DNA of 64,000 bases, taken from assembly GCF_022539505.1 (NCBI RefSeq), contig NC_061511.1, forward strand, positions 31,506,620-31,570,619, read 5' to 3'. Below the pieces are notes generated by a model. It made no database searches. It was not told the origin of the DNA and saw only the letters and a program-made list of their open reading frames with translations. Shown here in pieces: positions 1-10,276 of this stretch (positions within the stretch are counted from its first letter, which is position 1; each line of letters starts with the position of its first letter). The position numbers and the translations under genes are program-made. This stretch comes from Lolium rigidum (taxonomy: Eukaryota > Streptophyta > Magnoliopsida > Poales > Poaceae).

Positions 1-264
1 ATTCCATAGAAGGTTACAAGGCACGCACAAGACAACACTATGGAGCGAGGGAGAATAGACAACTGATAACACCCTGAAAAAGAAAGAAAAACACACAACA
101 CTCCCTTGGATCTTATATTCACCGACGGAAGAAGCACCACCCTCTTCTCTATGACATGTCGGCCAGAGAACACCCCGGAACGCCGCTTGGATCCCAGATC
201 CGCTGCTTTGCCCAGTCAGGGAAGAAACATCATCGAACCCGCACTTGGCCGCTATATGACGAGT

Positions 265-3133
265 CTACTCTTCCGGAGATTGAACTTGCACATCACACGA
301 TTGAGTTGCTAGGCCTGGAAGTACTTCAATATATCTATGAAAGAAGGAATTCTCAACTAGATAATGACCAGCCTCATATAAGGATCCATCCAGCGGGTGC
401 TTCACTATATCTGCACAACCAAAACAATGTCGAGGATCAACACCACCGTTGCCTAGGAGCTCTGAAAACCCACCTACAGAAGTGAGGGGTTATTGTAATA
501 AGTTTGGATTTCAACTGAAAAAAGAATAGAAGTAGTACAAAATTTGATTGAGAACTAACCTACTCTTTCGTTCTCGTCTAGAGCAACTATACATACAGGT
601 AGCCAATCATGTACATCATGATCATATCGTAGCTCCGCAAAGAAGAACTCCTCCTTTGAATTCTCCAGAGTGCTTTTTGCCGTAAAATTCACATGCTGAT
701 AGACACCATCATACATAATTTCACAGCTGACGATGGCTTTGATGAGCTGATACTTGATCTAAGTTTTAATCAAGAATAAGGAATTAAGAACAAATTAAGA
801 CAACAAATATATTTTATTAGAAGACGAAGTAAAGGTGAAAACTAACAGTTGCCGAAAGGTAAGATACCCCCAATAATAATCAGATTAGACAACAGATATA
901 ATCTACGACAGTATCCACATACATAATCAGATGATTATCCATCTTTAATACACTTGAACAATTAATATAGCATCAGATTAGACAACAGTAAGAAGAAAAA
1001 AGGATAGTGGTTTCGCTTGTGTATATATGTATGGCAACTAAGAGCATCTCCACCGGTGCCACCCTAACAGTTGACGAAAAGTAAGATACCCCCAATAATA
1101 ATCAGATTAGACAACAGATATAATCTACCACAGTATCCACATACATATTCAGATGATTATGCATCTTTAATACACTGAACAATTAATATAGCATCAGATT
1201 AGACAACAGTAAGAAGGAAAAAGGAGAGTGGTTTCGCTTGTGTATATGTATAGCAACTAAGAGCATCTCCACCGGTGCCCCCCTAGGCAACAGCAGGTGC
1301 GCCGGCACTACCGTCCTCCATTTGGGGAACGGGTTCCCACACCAGCGTCCCCAATACGAAGGCCCCGGTAGAAATTTTTAGCTAAAATAAAGAGTTTTCA
1401 TAGGTTGATGGCATGGCGCCACCGCTCCTCGTTATCCTCCTCACGGGCACGGGCGTTGTCCTCCACCTTCTTGAGCGACTCGAACGACTCGAGGATCGCC
1501 TTCTATTGCGCCGCCTGCTCCTCCGCGTCTAGCCCGTCATCGGACCAATCGAGGGACTCGTCGTCGGACCAATCAAGGGACTCGTCGTCCTTCGCTTCCG
1601 CTACCGCCTCTTCCTCCTCCCAGGCCACCAAATCCGTGCCCGCCGCCTCCTTCCGCAACTGCAGCTCCTCCCGCCGCTGGTGCTCCACCCTCTGCGTCCG
1701 CAGCCGCTACTCCAACGCCTCCACACGCCAACGCAGTTCATCCTGGAGCCGACGCTCCTCCTGCGCCTCCAAGCGCCACGTGTTCGCTTCCCGTAGCCGC
1801 TGCCGATCCGCCTCCTAGTGTCGCTCGTCCGCGACAAAAGCATCTACCTCCTGTTGGTGTTGGTGTCGCTCGACCGCAACAAAAGCATCTACGGTCGCCG
1901 CAAGCGTCACCGCTTCCCACTGCTCGTATTCTACGAGTTGAGGGTCCTCCTCCACGTCGTCAAAGTCAGGGGTGCCGGCAGATGGAGGTGCAGGTGGAGA
2001 CGGGGGTGGAGGCAGGGCGCGAGAGTACATAGTAGTAAGGCGACGAGACACTTTTAGCTACGGCGGCAGCTATGGTGTCCGTTCAGCGGCGGTGGCGTTC
2101 ATATGCGATGACGAGCAAGCGTGGGAAGCGGCGAGAAATGGCAGAAAGGACGTGCGGGAACCGTCGTGGCGCTTGGTCCGGCGCGGCCGATTCGCGCCCT
2201 TGGCGAGGGGCCGGCACGGGGTTGTCTGCGCTTTTATTGGCTCGAAACCGCGCCGGCCCTTTTTAGGACCCAAAAAACCGTACCAGCCCCCAAATAGCTA
2301 TCGGGGGTGCCGGTGGAGATGCTCTAACTGCTCAAAGACATGCATCGTTGAGTAGAATAGAACATTAAAATAGCTAAAACCGTTTCATTGCATATAATAA
2401 TACTGCACATACATTTTCAAAACAGAGATAAAAAGAAATCACCCAACAACACCAGCGCATATTTCGAGAGGAGACAGAGATACAAAATCATCCTAGGTAC
2501 AATAATAGTGCACATATAGATTCGAAACAGAGATAAAAAGAAACCCAAAACTATCTCAACCTATAGAGCAAGAAGCAATACATATAGATTGGAAACGGAG
2601 ACGATTAAAAAAAAAAAGTTCACCTTGTGCTTGTCATTGCTGTTGTAGTGCTCCAGCGCCGTGTTGGCATACTCAGGGACATTTAGCAGATGGGATTGAA
2701 AACATTCATCGTCGAGATCGCTGTAGTCTTGGTCTTTCTGCTCCGGGGTAGGCGGGCAGTCGCTGTCAGTCTCATACTCGTAATAATCCCTAGAAGATTT
2801 GATCATCAAAAGGGTTATGTATTGCAACGAAACCGAAAGAGGGGATAAAATCAGATGGACTACAGATGACAAAGAAGTTTTAGCTTACTCTTCTTCGCGG
2901 TTGGGATCAGGGAGCGGGGATGTAGGGGAATTCGGATCATCAAGGTCCACGTGTTGTTGGGTTGCGGTAGTAGACTGAATTGATGGCGTAGATGGTGGCT
3001 CCTTGTGTCCTGCGGGCGGCAAGGGAAAATGAGGATCTAGAGGAGCACAGTAGAGCACCCGAGGCATGGTTTCTCCTCCAAGATTTCCTTCGATCGATTG
3101 ATCTCCTTCCGGTTTTTCTTTTTTTAGATCCAT
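265..3133 (-). CDS. DUF3615-like protein, four exons
   Basis: Reading the minus strand, four exons join in frame into a 272-residue protein: 3133-2889, 2789-2624, 758-560 and 473-265 (TAG stop). Each junction has GT/AG sites (donors GTAAGC, GTGAAC, GTTAGT). The N-terminal part (1-137) is proline-rich, then acidic. The C-terminal half carries what I recognise as the grass DUF3615 pattern: YANTALEHYN at the end of exon 2, HVNFTA at 159-164, FFFAEL at 175-180, and a late CFGC...HP..G..YEAGH block at 220-240. The function of this family is unknown. The ATG at 3131-3133 is the first in frame. Intron 2 (759-2623) is inflated to about 1.9 kb by a transposon and a tandem duplication, yet the frame is intact, so the gene may still be expressed. 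Family call is from memory of motifs; the exon model is seen directly. Confidence 0.72.
842..1283. repeat. 222-bp tandem duplication in intron 2
   Basis: Bases 842-1063 are repeated at 1064-1283 with a few mismatches. The first copy ends with about 22 bp of the left terminus of the Harbinger-like element (GAGCATCTCCACCGG at 1042), so it carries an orphan TIR. The second copy runs into the complete element at 1261. Confidence 0.85.
1261..2324. mobile_element. PIF/Harbinger-like DNA transposon, non-autonomous
   Basis: The element starts GAGCATCTCCACCGG and ends CCGGTGGAGATGCTC, imperfect terminal inverted repeats of about 22 bp. It is flanked by TAA at 1258-1260 and 2325-2327, the 3-bp target duplication typical of PIF/Harbinger. 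At 1064 bp it has no transposase; it holds a broken coiled-coil ORF on the minus strand. It sits in intron 2 of the DUF3615-like gene. Confidence 0.8.
1398..2030 (-). pseudogene. Broken coiled-coil ORF inside Harbinger-like element
   Basis: One minus-strand frame is open from an ATG at 2028-2030 to a TGA at 1398-1400 except for two TAG codons (1815-1817 and 1503-1505). The predicted product has a proline-rich start (LPPPPSPPAPP), then a long charged region rich in E, R, Q and L with strong coiled-coil character, and a duplicated acidic DDESLDW motif. No transposase motif is visible. The two stops are the only interruptions in over 600 bp, so this was coding until fairly recently. It may be an accessory ORF of the element or a captured gene; I do not recognise the family. 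Confidence 0.55.
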
Positions 3134-3739
3134 CGGCAATTCTAGGGCAAGCAACCAACTGAAATTACTAGGAGTGGTATCAATGGATTATAGGGCTAGC
3201 AGCCGAAGACGAACGCGATCCGACCTACTGGGGGATTATAGGGCTAGCAGCGGAAGACGAACGCTTACCAGATCTTGCTGTCCCGAAACTGTAATGAACT
3301 CGGCCTGGTTCCGACAGTAGATTTCAGAGTTTCTTTTTGGGATTTTTTCATCTCGTACACTAGGCTGGATCCATCGAGATGAAAAAAAGGCATAGGAGGC
3401 AACCAGCCATGCAGGCCTCGCACACAGCTTTGCAGTTGCGATTTTGCGAACCAGAAGCAGCACCCGCATAGCAGCCTGTCAGTCGATCTCCGCCGGCGCT
3501 CACCCCAAGCAGCGCAACGCGAAACTGTATACGCGGGCGTGCAGTTGAGCAGCTCCAATCCCCCTATCCACGGATCTAGGGCCAGGCGCGCACTCAACAG
3601 CGCCTCTTTCTTTTATTATTCGCTGATATGAATCCACGTCAATTCAAATCCTCCCCCTGGTAATTTCCTGATTTTCCCAAATATTTCCTCTAATTTCCTG
3701 CAAAAATTGTAGCTAGTGGAAACTTATGAAAAATTAAGT
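3134..3739. other. Upstream region of DUF3615-like gene
   Basis: This should hold the promoter and 5' UTR of the minus-strand gene. It has a direct repeat (3185-3216 and 3233-3264, period 48). No confident TATA box or coding exon is seen. From about 3740 LINE coding sequence starts. Confidence 0.4.
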
Positions 3740-4870
3740 GTGGACGCGGGTTCCAAGATCTTAACCAGGTCTTGCTGATCCTGCTGCCTAAGCGCCCAGA
3801 TGCGGCTGCGCTTGGCGACTCCGACCGATCAGCCTGATCCATATCTTTGTCAAGCTGGTTGCAAAGGCGTTGGCTACTCGTCTAACCCCTCGGATGGAGT
3901 CGCTGGTGGATCGACCCAATGTGCGTTCATTCGCAAACGTTGTATCCACGACAACTTCTTATTGGTCCAGCAGACAGCTAGATTCCTACAGCCTCGAGTG
4001 ACGCTCAAGCTGGACATTGCTCGCGCCTTTGACTCCGTCTCTTGGGGTTTCCTTATGGAGATCCTCCGCAAGTTAGGGTTTGGACCAAGGTTCCGGGAAC
4101 TGGTGTCCATCCTCCTATCCATTGCGAGTACTAGGGTGATGCTCAATGGCGAGCGAGGCCCCCCGATTTGGCAACGGAGAGGCCTGAGATAGGGGGATCC
4201 CCTATCGCTAGCGTTGTTTGTTCTGATGATGAAGTCGCTCAACAGGATGTTGGCTAAGGCAATTGAGCTAGGAGTTTTGAGACTCTTAGCGCGGCGGGAC
4301 TTAGCGACGTCGGTGTCACTATATGTGGGCGACGTGGTGATCTTCTGCCACCCATATGAGACGGAACTGCGTGTTGTGCGCGGTATCCTGGAGCTCGTTG
4401 GACATGCATCAAGGTTGCGCACCAACTTTGCTAAATGCTCAGTATCCCCGATCGCTTGTTCGGATGTTGAGGCCGCTGGCGCTGCTGAACTCATGGAGTG
4501 CCAGCTAGCGCCGTTCCCGGTGAAATACCTTGGCATCCCGTTGTCTATCAGGAAGCTGACGCCTGCAGCATTCCAGCCCCTGTTAGACCGATTGGCTGAC
4601 AAACTACCTACCTGGAGGGCATCGATGATGCCGAGAGCGGGGCGCTTGGCGCTAATCCGCTCGGTTCTCGCAACGATTCTGTTGCACTAGTTGTTGGTGC
4701 TGAGTCTCGACAAAAAAACACTAAAGGAAGGTCAACAAAATCTTGCGAGGATTCCTATGGGCTGGTAGGGCTGATGCCAACGGTGGACATTGCCACGTCA
4801 ACTGGGCGCGGGTGTGTAGGCCGCTGCTGGCGGGGGCCTGGGAATCCCAGACCTCGCACGCACTGCCATC
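3740..4870 (+). pseudogene. LINE (non-LTR retrotransposon) reverse transcriptase remnant
   Basis: Plus-strand translation gives the L1-type plant reverse transcriptase: LLPKRPDA near 3780, CAFIRKRCIHDNFLL at about 3920-3960, KLDIARAFDSVSW at 4010-4045, then what should be RQGDPLS at about 4187 but reads R-stop-GDPLS. The catalytic YADD is YVGD at about 4321-4332. KYLGIPLS follows at 4520. A second in-frame TAG (4688-4690) falls where plant LINEs have HQLLVL, and a one-base insertion near 4732 shifts the frame before an FLWAG block. Frame shifts also occur before 3920. Dead element, truncated at both ends. Confidence 0.88.
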
Positions 4871-5065
4871 AGTGTGGTGACCCTGCATACCACTGCATGT
4901 TGTAGTATGCCAGTCGTTGATATAACATTCGCGAAGTACCAATCCGCAAATATTACATCCCTCAGAGTAGTACAACAGAAACATAGCTGATCCATAACTC
5001 ATTCACATATTATTACAAACCATATATATACATCATCTCGGAGCTCCTCCTGGGTCCATAGAGGT
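4871..5065. other. Short non-coding spacer
   Basis: Lies between the LINE remnant and the antisense gypsy-type ORF. It probably belongs to the 3' part of the latter element. No other feature is seen. Confidence 0.3.
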
Positions 5066-5644
5066 TTACTCCTTGGTTCGAGGTCGGGGCACGCTCGGCT
5101 CGGGCGAGTATTGGGCGATGGCGACTTCACCCGCCCGGGCAAGCTTCGTGGCATAGAACCAATACTTGCGCCAATGCGCCTGTGCCTTCTTCAGGAGCGC
5201 CATGTCAATGAAGGCCTCTCCGGACTTCACCTGGAAGGTGATCCCGCCGTTGGGGATGAGCGACTGGTCGCTCTTGCTCACCCGAGACGCCCGCCCATGG
5301 AAGATGGACACCCACACTGGGAAGTAGGGCGGGCAGCCCAGGTAGCACTCGCACAGCGCCATGAACAAGGCGATCTGCTGGACGCTTTCCGGCCCGAGGT
5401 CGGAGATCTTGATGTTGTAGGACGCCAGGAGCTGCCGCAGAAAATCGGAGGTGGGGAGCGCGAAGCCGCAGTCGTGGAAGCTCATGAAGATTACGAACTC
5501 CCCCGGCCTCGGCAGCGGCTCCGTCTCGTTCGCCGCCGGAACCCTCCACCTCCCGTGCCTCATCTCGGGGATAATCCCGGCAGAGATGTATGGGAGGAGG
5601 GCGTCCCTCGTCACCTTGGACTTCCCCCATCCTTTGGCCGCCAT
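5066..5644 (-). CDS. Gypsy-type transposon ORF (PF04195-like)
   Basis: An uninterrupted ORF of 192 residues starts at the ATG at 5642-5644. It resembles the N-terminal 'putative gypsy type transposon' domain common in cereal retroelements: a start with KSKVTRD, then GEFVIFMSFHDCGFALP, a region matching the FLR.LL..Y.I..S.L.P.S step, and ALCECYLGCPPYF..W. A TATAAAA box on the same strand at 5766-5772 is about 120 bp upstream of the ATG, so the ORF follows its own promoter. The family normally runs much longer; here the ORF ends at a TAA without the downstream half. A related, frame-shifted copy lies at 37289-37860. Its biochemical role is unknown. Confidence 0.7.
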   Translation of the reverse strand: MAAKGWGKSKVTRDALLPYISAGIIPEMRHGRWRVPAANETEPLPRPGEFVIFMSFHDCGFALPTSDFLRQLLASYNIKISDLGPESVQQIALFMALCECYLGCPPYFPVWVSIFHGRASRVSKSDQSLIPNGGITFQVKSGEAFIDMALLKKAQAHWRKYWFYATKLARAGEVAIAQYSPEPSVPRPRTKE

Positions 5645-6218
5645 CAATGCAACCGGAGCTTGGTCGCGGGGTAGACTGAGTATGAGAGCGGAGAAAGACG
5701 AAGGAATGGAGAAGGAACAAGAAAGAAGTGTGGCGGAGTGTGCATTCCTAGCCCGATGTTTAGTCTTTTATACCTTTTCACTCGCCCGAGTTAAGGAACA
5801 AGATCCGCCGTCCAATACCGTTCCGAAATCGTCGCCCGAAGATCAATGGCCGAGATTTGCACCGGAGTTATTTGCGCGGTCGTTAACTAGCCATTAACTA
5901 TCTTATCACGCCCAACGGTCAAACGCAGAGCAGCAGCTCACGCCTCGGTCAACGTGAATCTAGCCGTTGGATTCGCCACGTGTTCCTTCCTGACAACGTG
6001 CGCCGATTGACACACGACGACTGGCAAACGCCGACTGTCATACGTCGAATGGTAAACATTAGTTGGAGCATTCCGACTGGCTCCTTGCGACTGAAGGCTG
6101 GGATTCTACTCTAACTTTTGTTTCAGGAGCCCGTCAACGACTTGCTTCAACCCATCGCCAGATCTCTTCAAGCCCTGCCTCAAGCTCTTGCTTCATCATC
6201 GACGCGCTCGGGGACTAC
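5645..6218 (-). promoter_or_regulatory. Leader/promoter of antisense gypsy-type ORF
   Basis: Contains the minus-strand TATA box (5766-5772) and a pyrimidine-rich leader. Beyond about 5800 there is no coding signal; this is probably LTR or leader sequence of the same element. Confidence 0.4.
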
Positions 6219-6900
6219 TGATGGGGATATACCCTAGGGGGTGTGTCACCAGTCTCACTCGGCGTAGGAAAGGGGGCCCAAGGAGAGTTCTAGTCGACAC
6301 AGGCGACTGGGCCCCAAGCCCCTGGAGCGACTGGGCCCCAAGCCCTTGGTGCGACTGGGCCAAGACCCTGGTGCGACTGGGCCAAAACCCTTAGGGGCGA
6401 CTGGGCTGAAGGCCCAGGCGACTGAAGACGAAGCTTATTTGGAAGAGGAGTAACGAATCCCGGATTAGTAGCAACTGATATGATTCAGACTTATCTCCAT
6501 GTAACCCTAGATCGGGGGTGTCCATATAAACCCCCGAGCTAGACCCTAGAAGACACACGATCTGAGATCCAATCTCTCCCTCATTGCTCTTAGTGTAGAT
6601 GCTATGTCTCCTTGCTCCCGCATCAACGAAGTGTTGGACCCTGTAGCACCTGCCGTGGTCACATCCGGAGAGTCGTCTCCTCCTCTTCTGTGGATGGGCC
6701 GAATCACCCTGGTAAATCGAACGGATCCGTTTGGTAGCCCACGACATGGGGGTAACCCTACCGTTCCGCGGCTCTTCCCCGGGAGCCTATTCCACACCTT
6801 GAGAGGTCGGGGAGGAATTCCCTGCTCGCCCTCGCGACAACGCGATGCCTCAGCCTCCGAGCTCCTCCGCCCCGCGACCGCGAGCGACGCCCCAGCCGCA
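6219..6900 (+). mobile_element. LTR fragment of a gypsy-like element
   Basis: A typical cereal gypsy polypurine/LTR junction, CTCGGGGACTAC followed by TGATGGGG, is seen at about 6207-6226, suggesting that an LTR begins at 6219. It has a TATAAA at 6525-6530 and a short GACTGGGCC repeat array. The 3' border is not clear, so the end is approximate. Confidence 0.45.
6303..6425. repeat. CGACTGGGCC short tandem array
   Basis: Six imperfect units of roughly 20-24 bp, each starting GCGACTGGGCC, in the putative LTR. Confidence 0.8.
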
Positions 6901-6935
6901 ATCTCTCGACTCCTCCAGAAGGGACCACAAGCGAA

Positions 6936-7005
6936 GTCCTGCTGGTCCTCACCCGCGACCTTGCGACACGGTCCTGCTGGTCCTCACCCGCGACCTTGCG
7001 ACACA
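6936..7005. repeat. 35-bp tandem duplication
   Basis: Bases 6936-6970 and 6971-7005 are identical except for the last base. Both start GTCCTGCTGGTCC. Confidence 0.95.
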
Positions 7006-7410
7006 TGGTTCCTTCATCCACACACATCCCCTTCCAACCCGTGCTGTTACCAAACGTCCGTGGAAATCTCTCCCGGGTAAAAAGGTGGTTCCCCGATTAC
7101 ACTTAAAAACCCACGTCGGGATTTGGCTCCCTGGTTTAATTACCAACTGGGGAAAAGAGGCGAGGGCCACGGCAACGAGAAGAATATATACGTGGGTCTT
7201 TTCGTAAAAGAATAGTGCTACATGTTTTTGGCAGAGCAACTTTTGTACTAATTTGCACCCGCCTAGCAAGTTATTGTACTACCTGACCACAATTTACAAG
7301 TAGTTGTACCAAAATTCACCCGGCTAACAAGTTCTTGTACTTTCAGCTCAATTAGCTCTTCCAAATTATAAGTATTTTTAACAAACTAAATTAATTTACC
7401 AAAGCGGGGA

Positions 7411-7745
7411 GGTGGTGTTTTGGTTCATAGGTGCATATGAACTTATTGTTAAAAATGCATACAAATAAAATTTAAAAATACCAAAAAATTCCGAAATAAA
7501 ACTTCACTTGTACATCCAAACAGTCTATGTTTGTACAGAAGTTTTCTGTAAAAATAGTATTTTTATGGTCTGTGTAAAAATGACAAAAAAATTGTTCCCT
7601 AAATAATCATCTTTGAAAATCAAAATTTGTCTAATTTATATGGGACAATTTTTTTTTCCCTTTGCCCGAAAACTTGCATACAAATAAAGAATGTCTAGAT
7701 GCAGATTCTGATATTCTGAACAATTTAAAATATGTTTGCACACAG
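7411..7745. mobile_element. Foldback MITE, partial
   Basis: Starts near GGTGTTTTGGTTCATAGGTG and continues with an AT-rich core. The same terminus and core motifs (GTACATCC, TATTTTTATGG, TGTAAAAATGAC) occur in the MITE split by the large LTR element at 40441/56463. The right terminus is not recognisable here. Confidence 0.5.
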
Positions 7746-9167
7746 CTAGTTCATACACACCTGTGAGCCGGACTGAATTTTCCGCCAAAACAGCTTATAA
7801 TATAGAATAGAAGTAGTATTTTGCAACGTTGAGTTGCCCTGTGCATAACGATCGTGCTATGCTGCTGCTGCCATCCACTCATACGGAAATCACACGGTTG
7901 TTAAACTCGAGTGCCACATAAAATAATCCTGTTGGTGCCATCCACTCGACTCTGCCACACCCACTGAACTGAACGCTTCTGAAATGATGAAAAGAGAAGA
8001 AATCCTCAACTTCTGTAGAATTTTAATATATCCAAGATAAGACCCGGAGCACCGAATCTCTGCCACATTACCAGATCAACGTCTGAAAAGACAAATACCA
8101 ATAATCCATCACTTCACTTCAGTACAGCCTCCAAAGTCTGCATACAAAAAGATACAAACATTAGTAAAATCATGTGAGAAAAATATTTGTTTAAAATACA
8201 TAAATTTATTTGCTAGGCTAGAGGCTCTGTTATGAAAGTCATGTATGTATACTTCATGTGATGGTTTTACTATTTTAGAAAATAAGAGGAAACCCGTGTT
8301 ATAACTGGTTTAGCCTCTGTAAGACTAGAATGATGATTATAAACAATTGCCACCGCGCGCTTGCTCATGCATAGGCCACAAAATACAACACGGTCAAGCC
8401 CATCTACGTATTAGCCTTTACTCGGCTGATTCTTTCAATCTACGTAATCACATGTTCAATGAATACTACTGTATATTTTATCCCTAGGATAGGGAGTAGG
8501 CAAGATGTCGGCAGGAATCCGTGTCCGAAGAGGGTCGTACATGTGTTGTTGCGGACATGACATCTCCACGAAGGATCGCACAATATGATGTTACACACCA
8601 GTCAATGTGGACATTATCTTGCTCCTCCCACCTAGCCTAACAAATCACAGATAAATATATACCGCAGATTCATGACGATATGCCGCATGACAATGTAGAC
8701 AACCATGTCGGCACGAATCCATCTGTGCAAATGAGGCTCGTACGCGTGTTTTTCTTTTTCCTTTTCTTTTTTAGAGGAAAGGACCAAACGGCGCCTTGCT
8801 TTTTCATGAATAGACACCTAGTATTATTTGGGTGCACCAGATTACACAACGAAACAGATTCAGAAAAACTAGCTAGGGAAACCAGCTAAACAAAAGAAAA
8901 GCAAACAAACTTAAGCTGGCTACTCCAGACAGTGAAGCTCAGACCCACAGAGAGAGAGGAAGAGATAGCTAGTAGCCAGCTTGGACAACACTAACAGGAA
9001 AAAACAGACACCAAGTAATCAGCCAATTCCTCGCCTTTGACCCGATATAGTCTGCATGTTGCAATGTTTCCACCAGGCATCTCCATCTCTTCTCTCACTT
9101 CCCCGGCAACATGCAAGTCCACTGAGACAATAAAGAAGATTTTGAACGGAATATTAGTTGGGAGAGC
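7746..9167. other. Intergenic, no gene seen
   Basis: AT-rich sequence without a convincing ORF. A segment at about 8505-8625 (GGGTCGTACATGTGTTG ... TGTTACACACCAG) is a diverged copy of about 9670-9770, and part of it recurs near 8725. The duplicated unit has no recognised identity. Confidence 0.4.
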
Positions 9168-9662
9168 TTATAATTTTTTTTTTTTGAAAACTGCATCGTT
9201 ACGAGTTAGCCAAACAGACCAAGAGAGAGGGCTCCAAAAATTACCTAACCAATATAATTTCGAGCTATCCCCAGGTTTACACATTGAGATTGACATTAAA
9301 TCATCAAACGATTCAGGACGCCTACTCCAACCTAACGCCTCTGTAACACACCATTGAAAGTTTGACACTGCGCATTGGAAAATCAGGTGATTTTCTGACT
9401 CCAGTTCACCATAGTAGGTGTAGCCCAGCTCCCCATGCCACCCTTTTGATTTGTGATCCATAGTCACTTGAATCCTTCCGCGAAAACACATCCAACGGAA
9501 TTTTTTTACTTTCATCGGCAACGTCGATTTCTCATTTCTAACATCCTTATATATTTTACCCCCTGAATCAAGGAAACTTGAATAAAGAGATTTCACTAAA
9601 TAATTTTGATATCTGTAATTAACCACCAGTAGCCAACATCTCGTCAGCCTCCGGAAGCTCAA
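9168..9662 (-). pseudogene. LINE zf-RVT domain fragment
   Basis: Minus-strand ORF with the zinc-binding reverse-transcriptase-associated pattern of plant LINEs: LPMKVKKFRW, then a ESENHLIFQCAVSNFQW block (H...C pair), then WSVWLTRNDAVF. The expected C..C pair before it is altered (GYTYYGE), so the finger is broken. The plus strand at 9174-9185 is a T run, the right orientation for a minus-strand poly(A). A 5'-truncated dead copy. Confidence 0.7.
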
Positions 9663-10160
9663 AATTAGTGAACATCAGGCTCGTACAAGTGTTGCTGCTT
9701 GATGTCTCGCCATGGCCTCTCCCCGGAGAACCACACGATATCATGTTACACACCAGCCAGCAGGGACATTCCTCGCGTAAGTCCGTACTCCTCCACCAGG
9801 GAGTATGTATATCTAACAAAGTCGAGATATATAAATTTTATTGAAATATATTTCTTATTTTTTAAAGGTTTACGAAATAGTTGTTATTAAACTATATATG
9901 TTCATGTAACTATATTTCAATATAATTATTTGTATTACAGCAGAAAATCATTATTTCTATTACTTTGTATTATTATTTTGTTTTGAGCGTTGTAAAATTG
10001 GGAATTACAGCTATACTATTTTCGTATGGGAACAATTTGTTAATTTTTGTGTCCCTCTTTCTCTTCGTAGCTAGCTGACAGCGAGAACAAAAACCAAGAT
10101 CTAATTGTGGAAGTAGACTAGTAGTCGACCACCCATGCATGCTTACATAAGGAAACACAC
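9663..10160. other. Intergenic upstream of IRI gene
   Basis: Holds the second copy of the diverged repeat noted in 7746-9167 (9670-9770), then AT-rich sequence. No CCGAC (CRT/DRE) core was noticed close to the gene. Confidence 0.35.
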
Positions 10161-10216
10161 GCACTATAAGATTGGATGCACCACCCAAGCACTATAAAAT
10201 AGGATGCACCACCCAA
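10161..10216 (+). promoter_or_regulatory. Duplicated TATA region of the IRI gene
   Basis: Two 28-bp units (10161-10188 and 10189-10216) differ at only two bases. The downstream unit has a good TATA box, CTATAAAAT at 10192-10200, about 77 bp before the ATG; the upstream unit has the weaker CTATAAGAT. The duplication gives the gene two candidate core promoters 28 bp apart. Confidence 0.65.
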
Positions 10217-10276
10217 GCAAATTTTGCCCACAGCACTTGTTTGCAATCAAAAAAAAAATCTTACATAGCTGAACCA

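Noticed and set aside
8632..8889. Small ORFs around 8.7 kb
   Set aside because: Low complexity (K/E or F-rich from a CT/TTC tract); no support as genes.
10172..10276. 35-codon N-terminal extension of the IRI ORF
   Set aside because: The upstream ATG lies before the TATA box and would bury the signal peptide; the start at 10277 fits the family.
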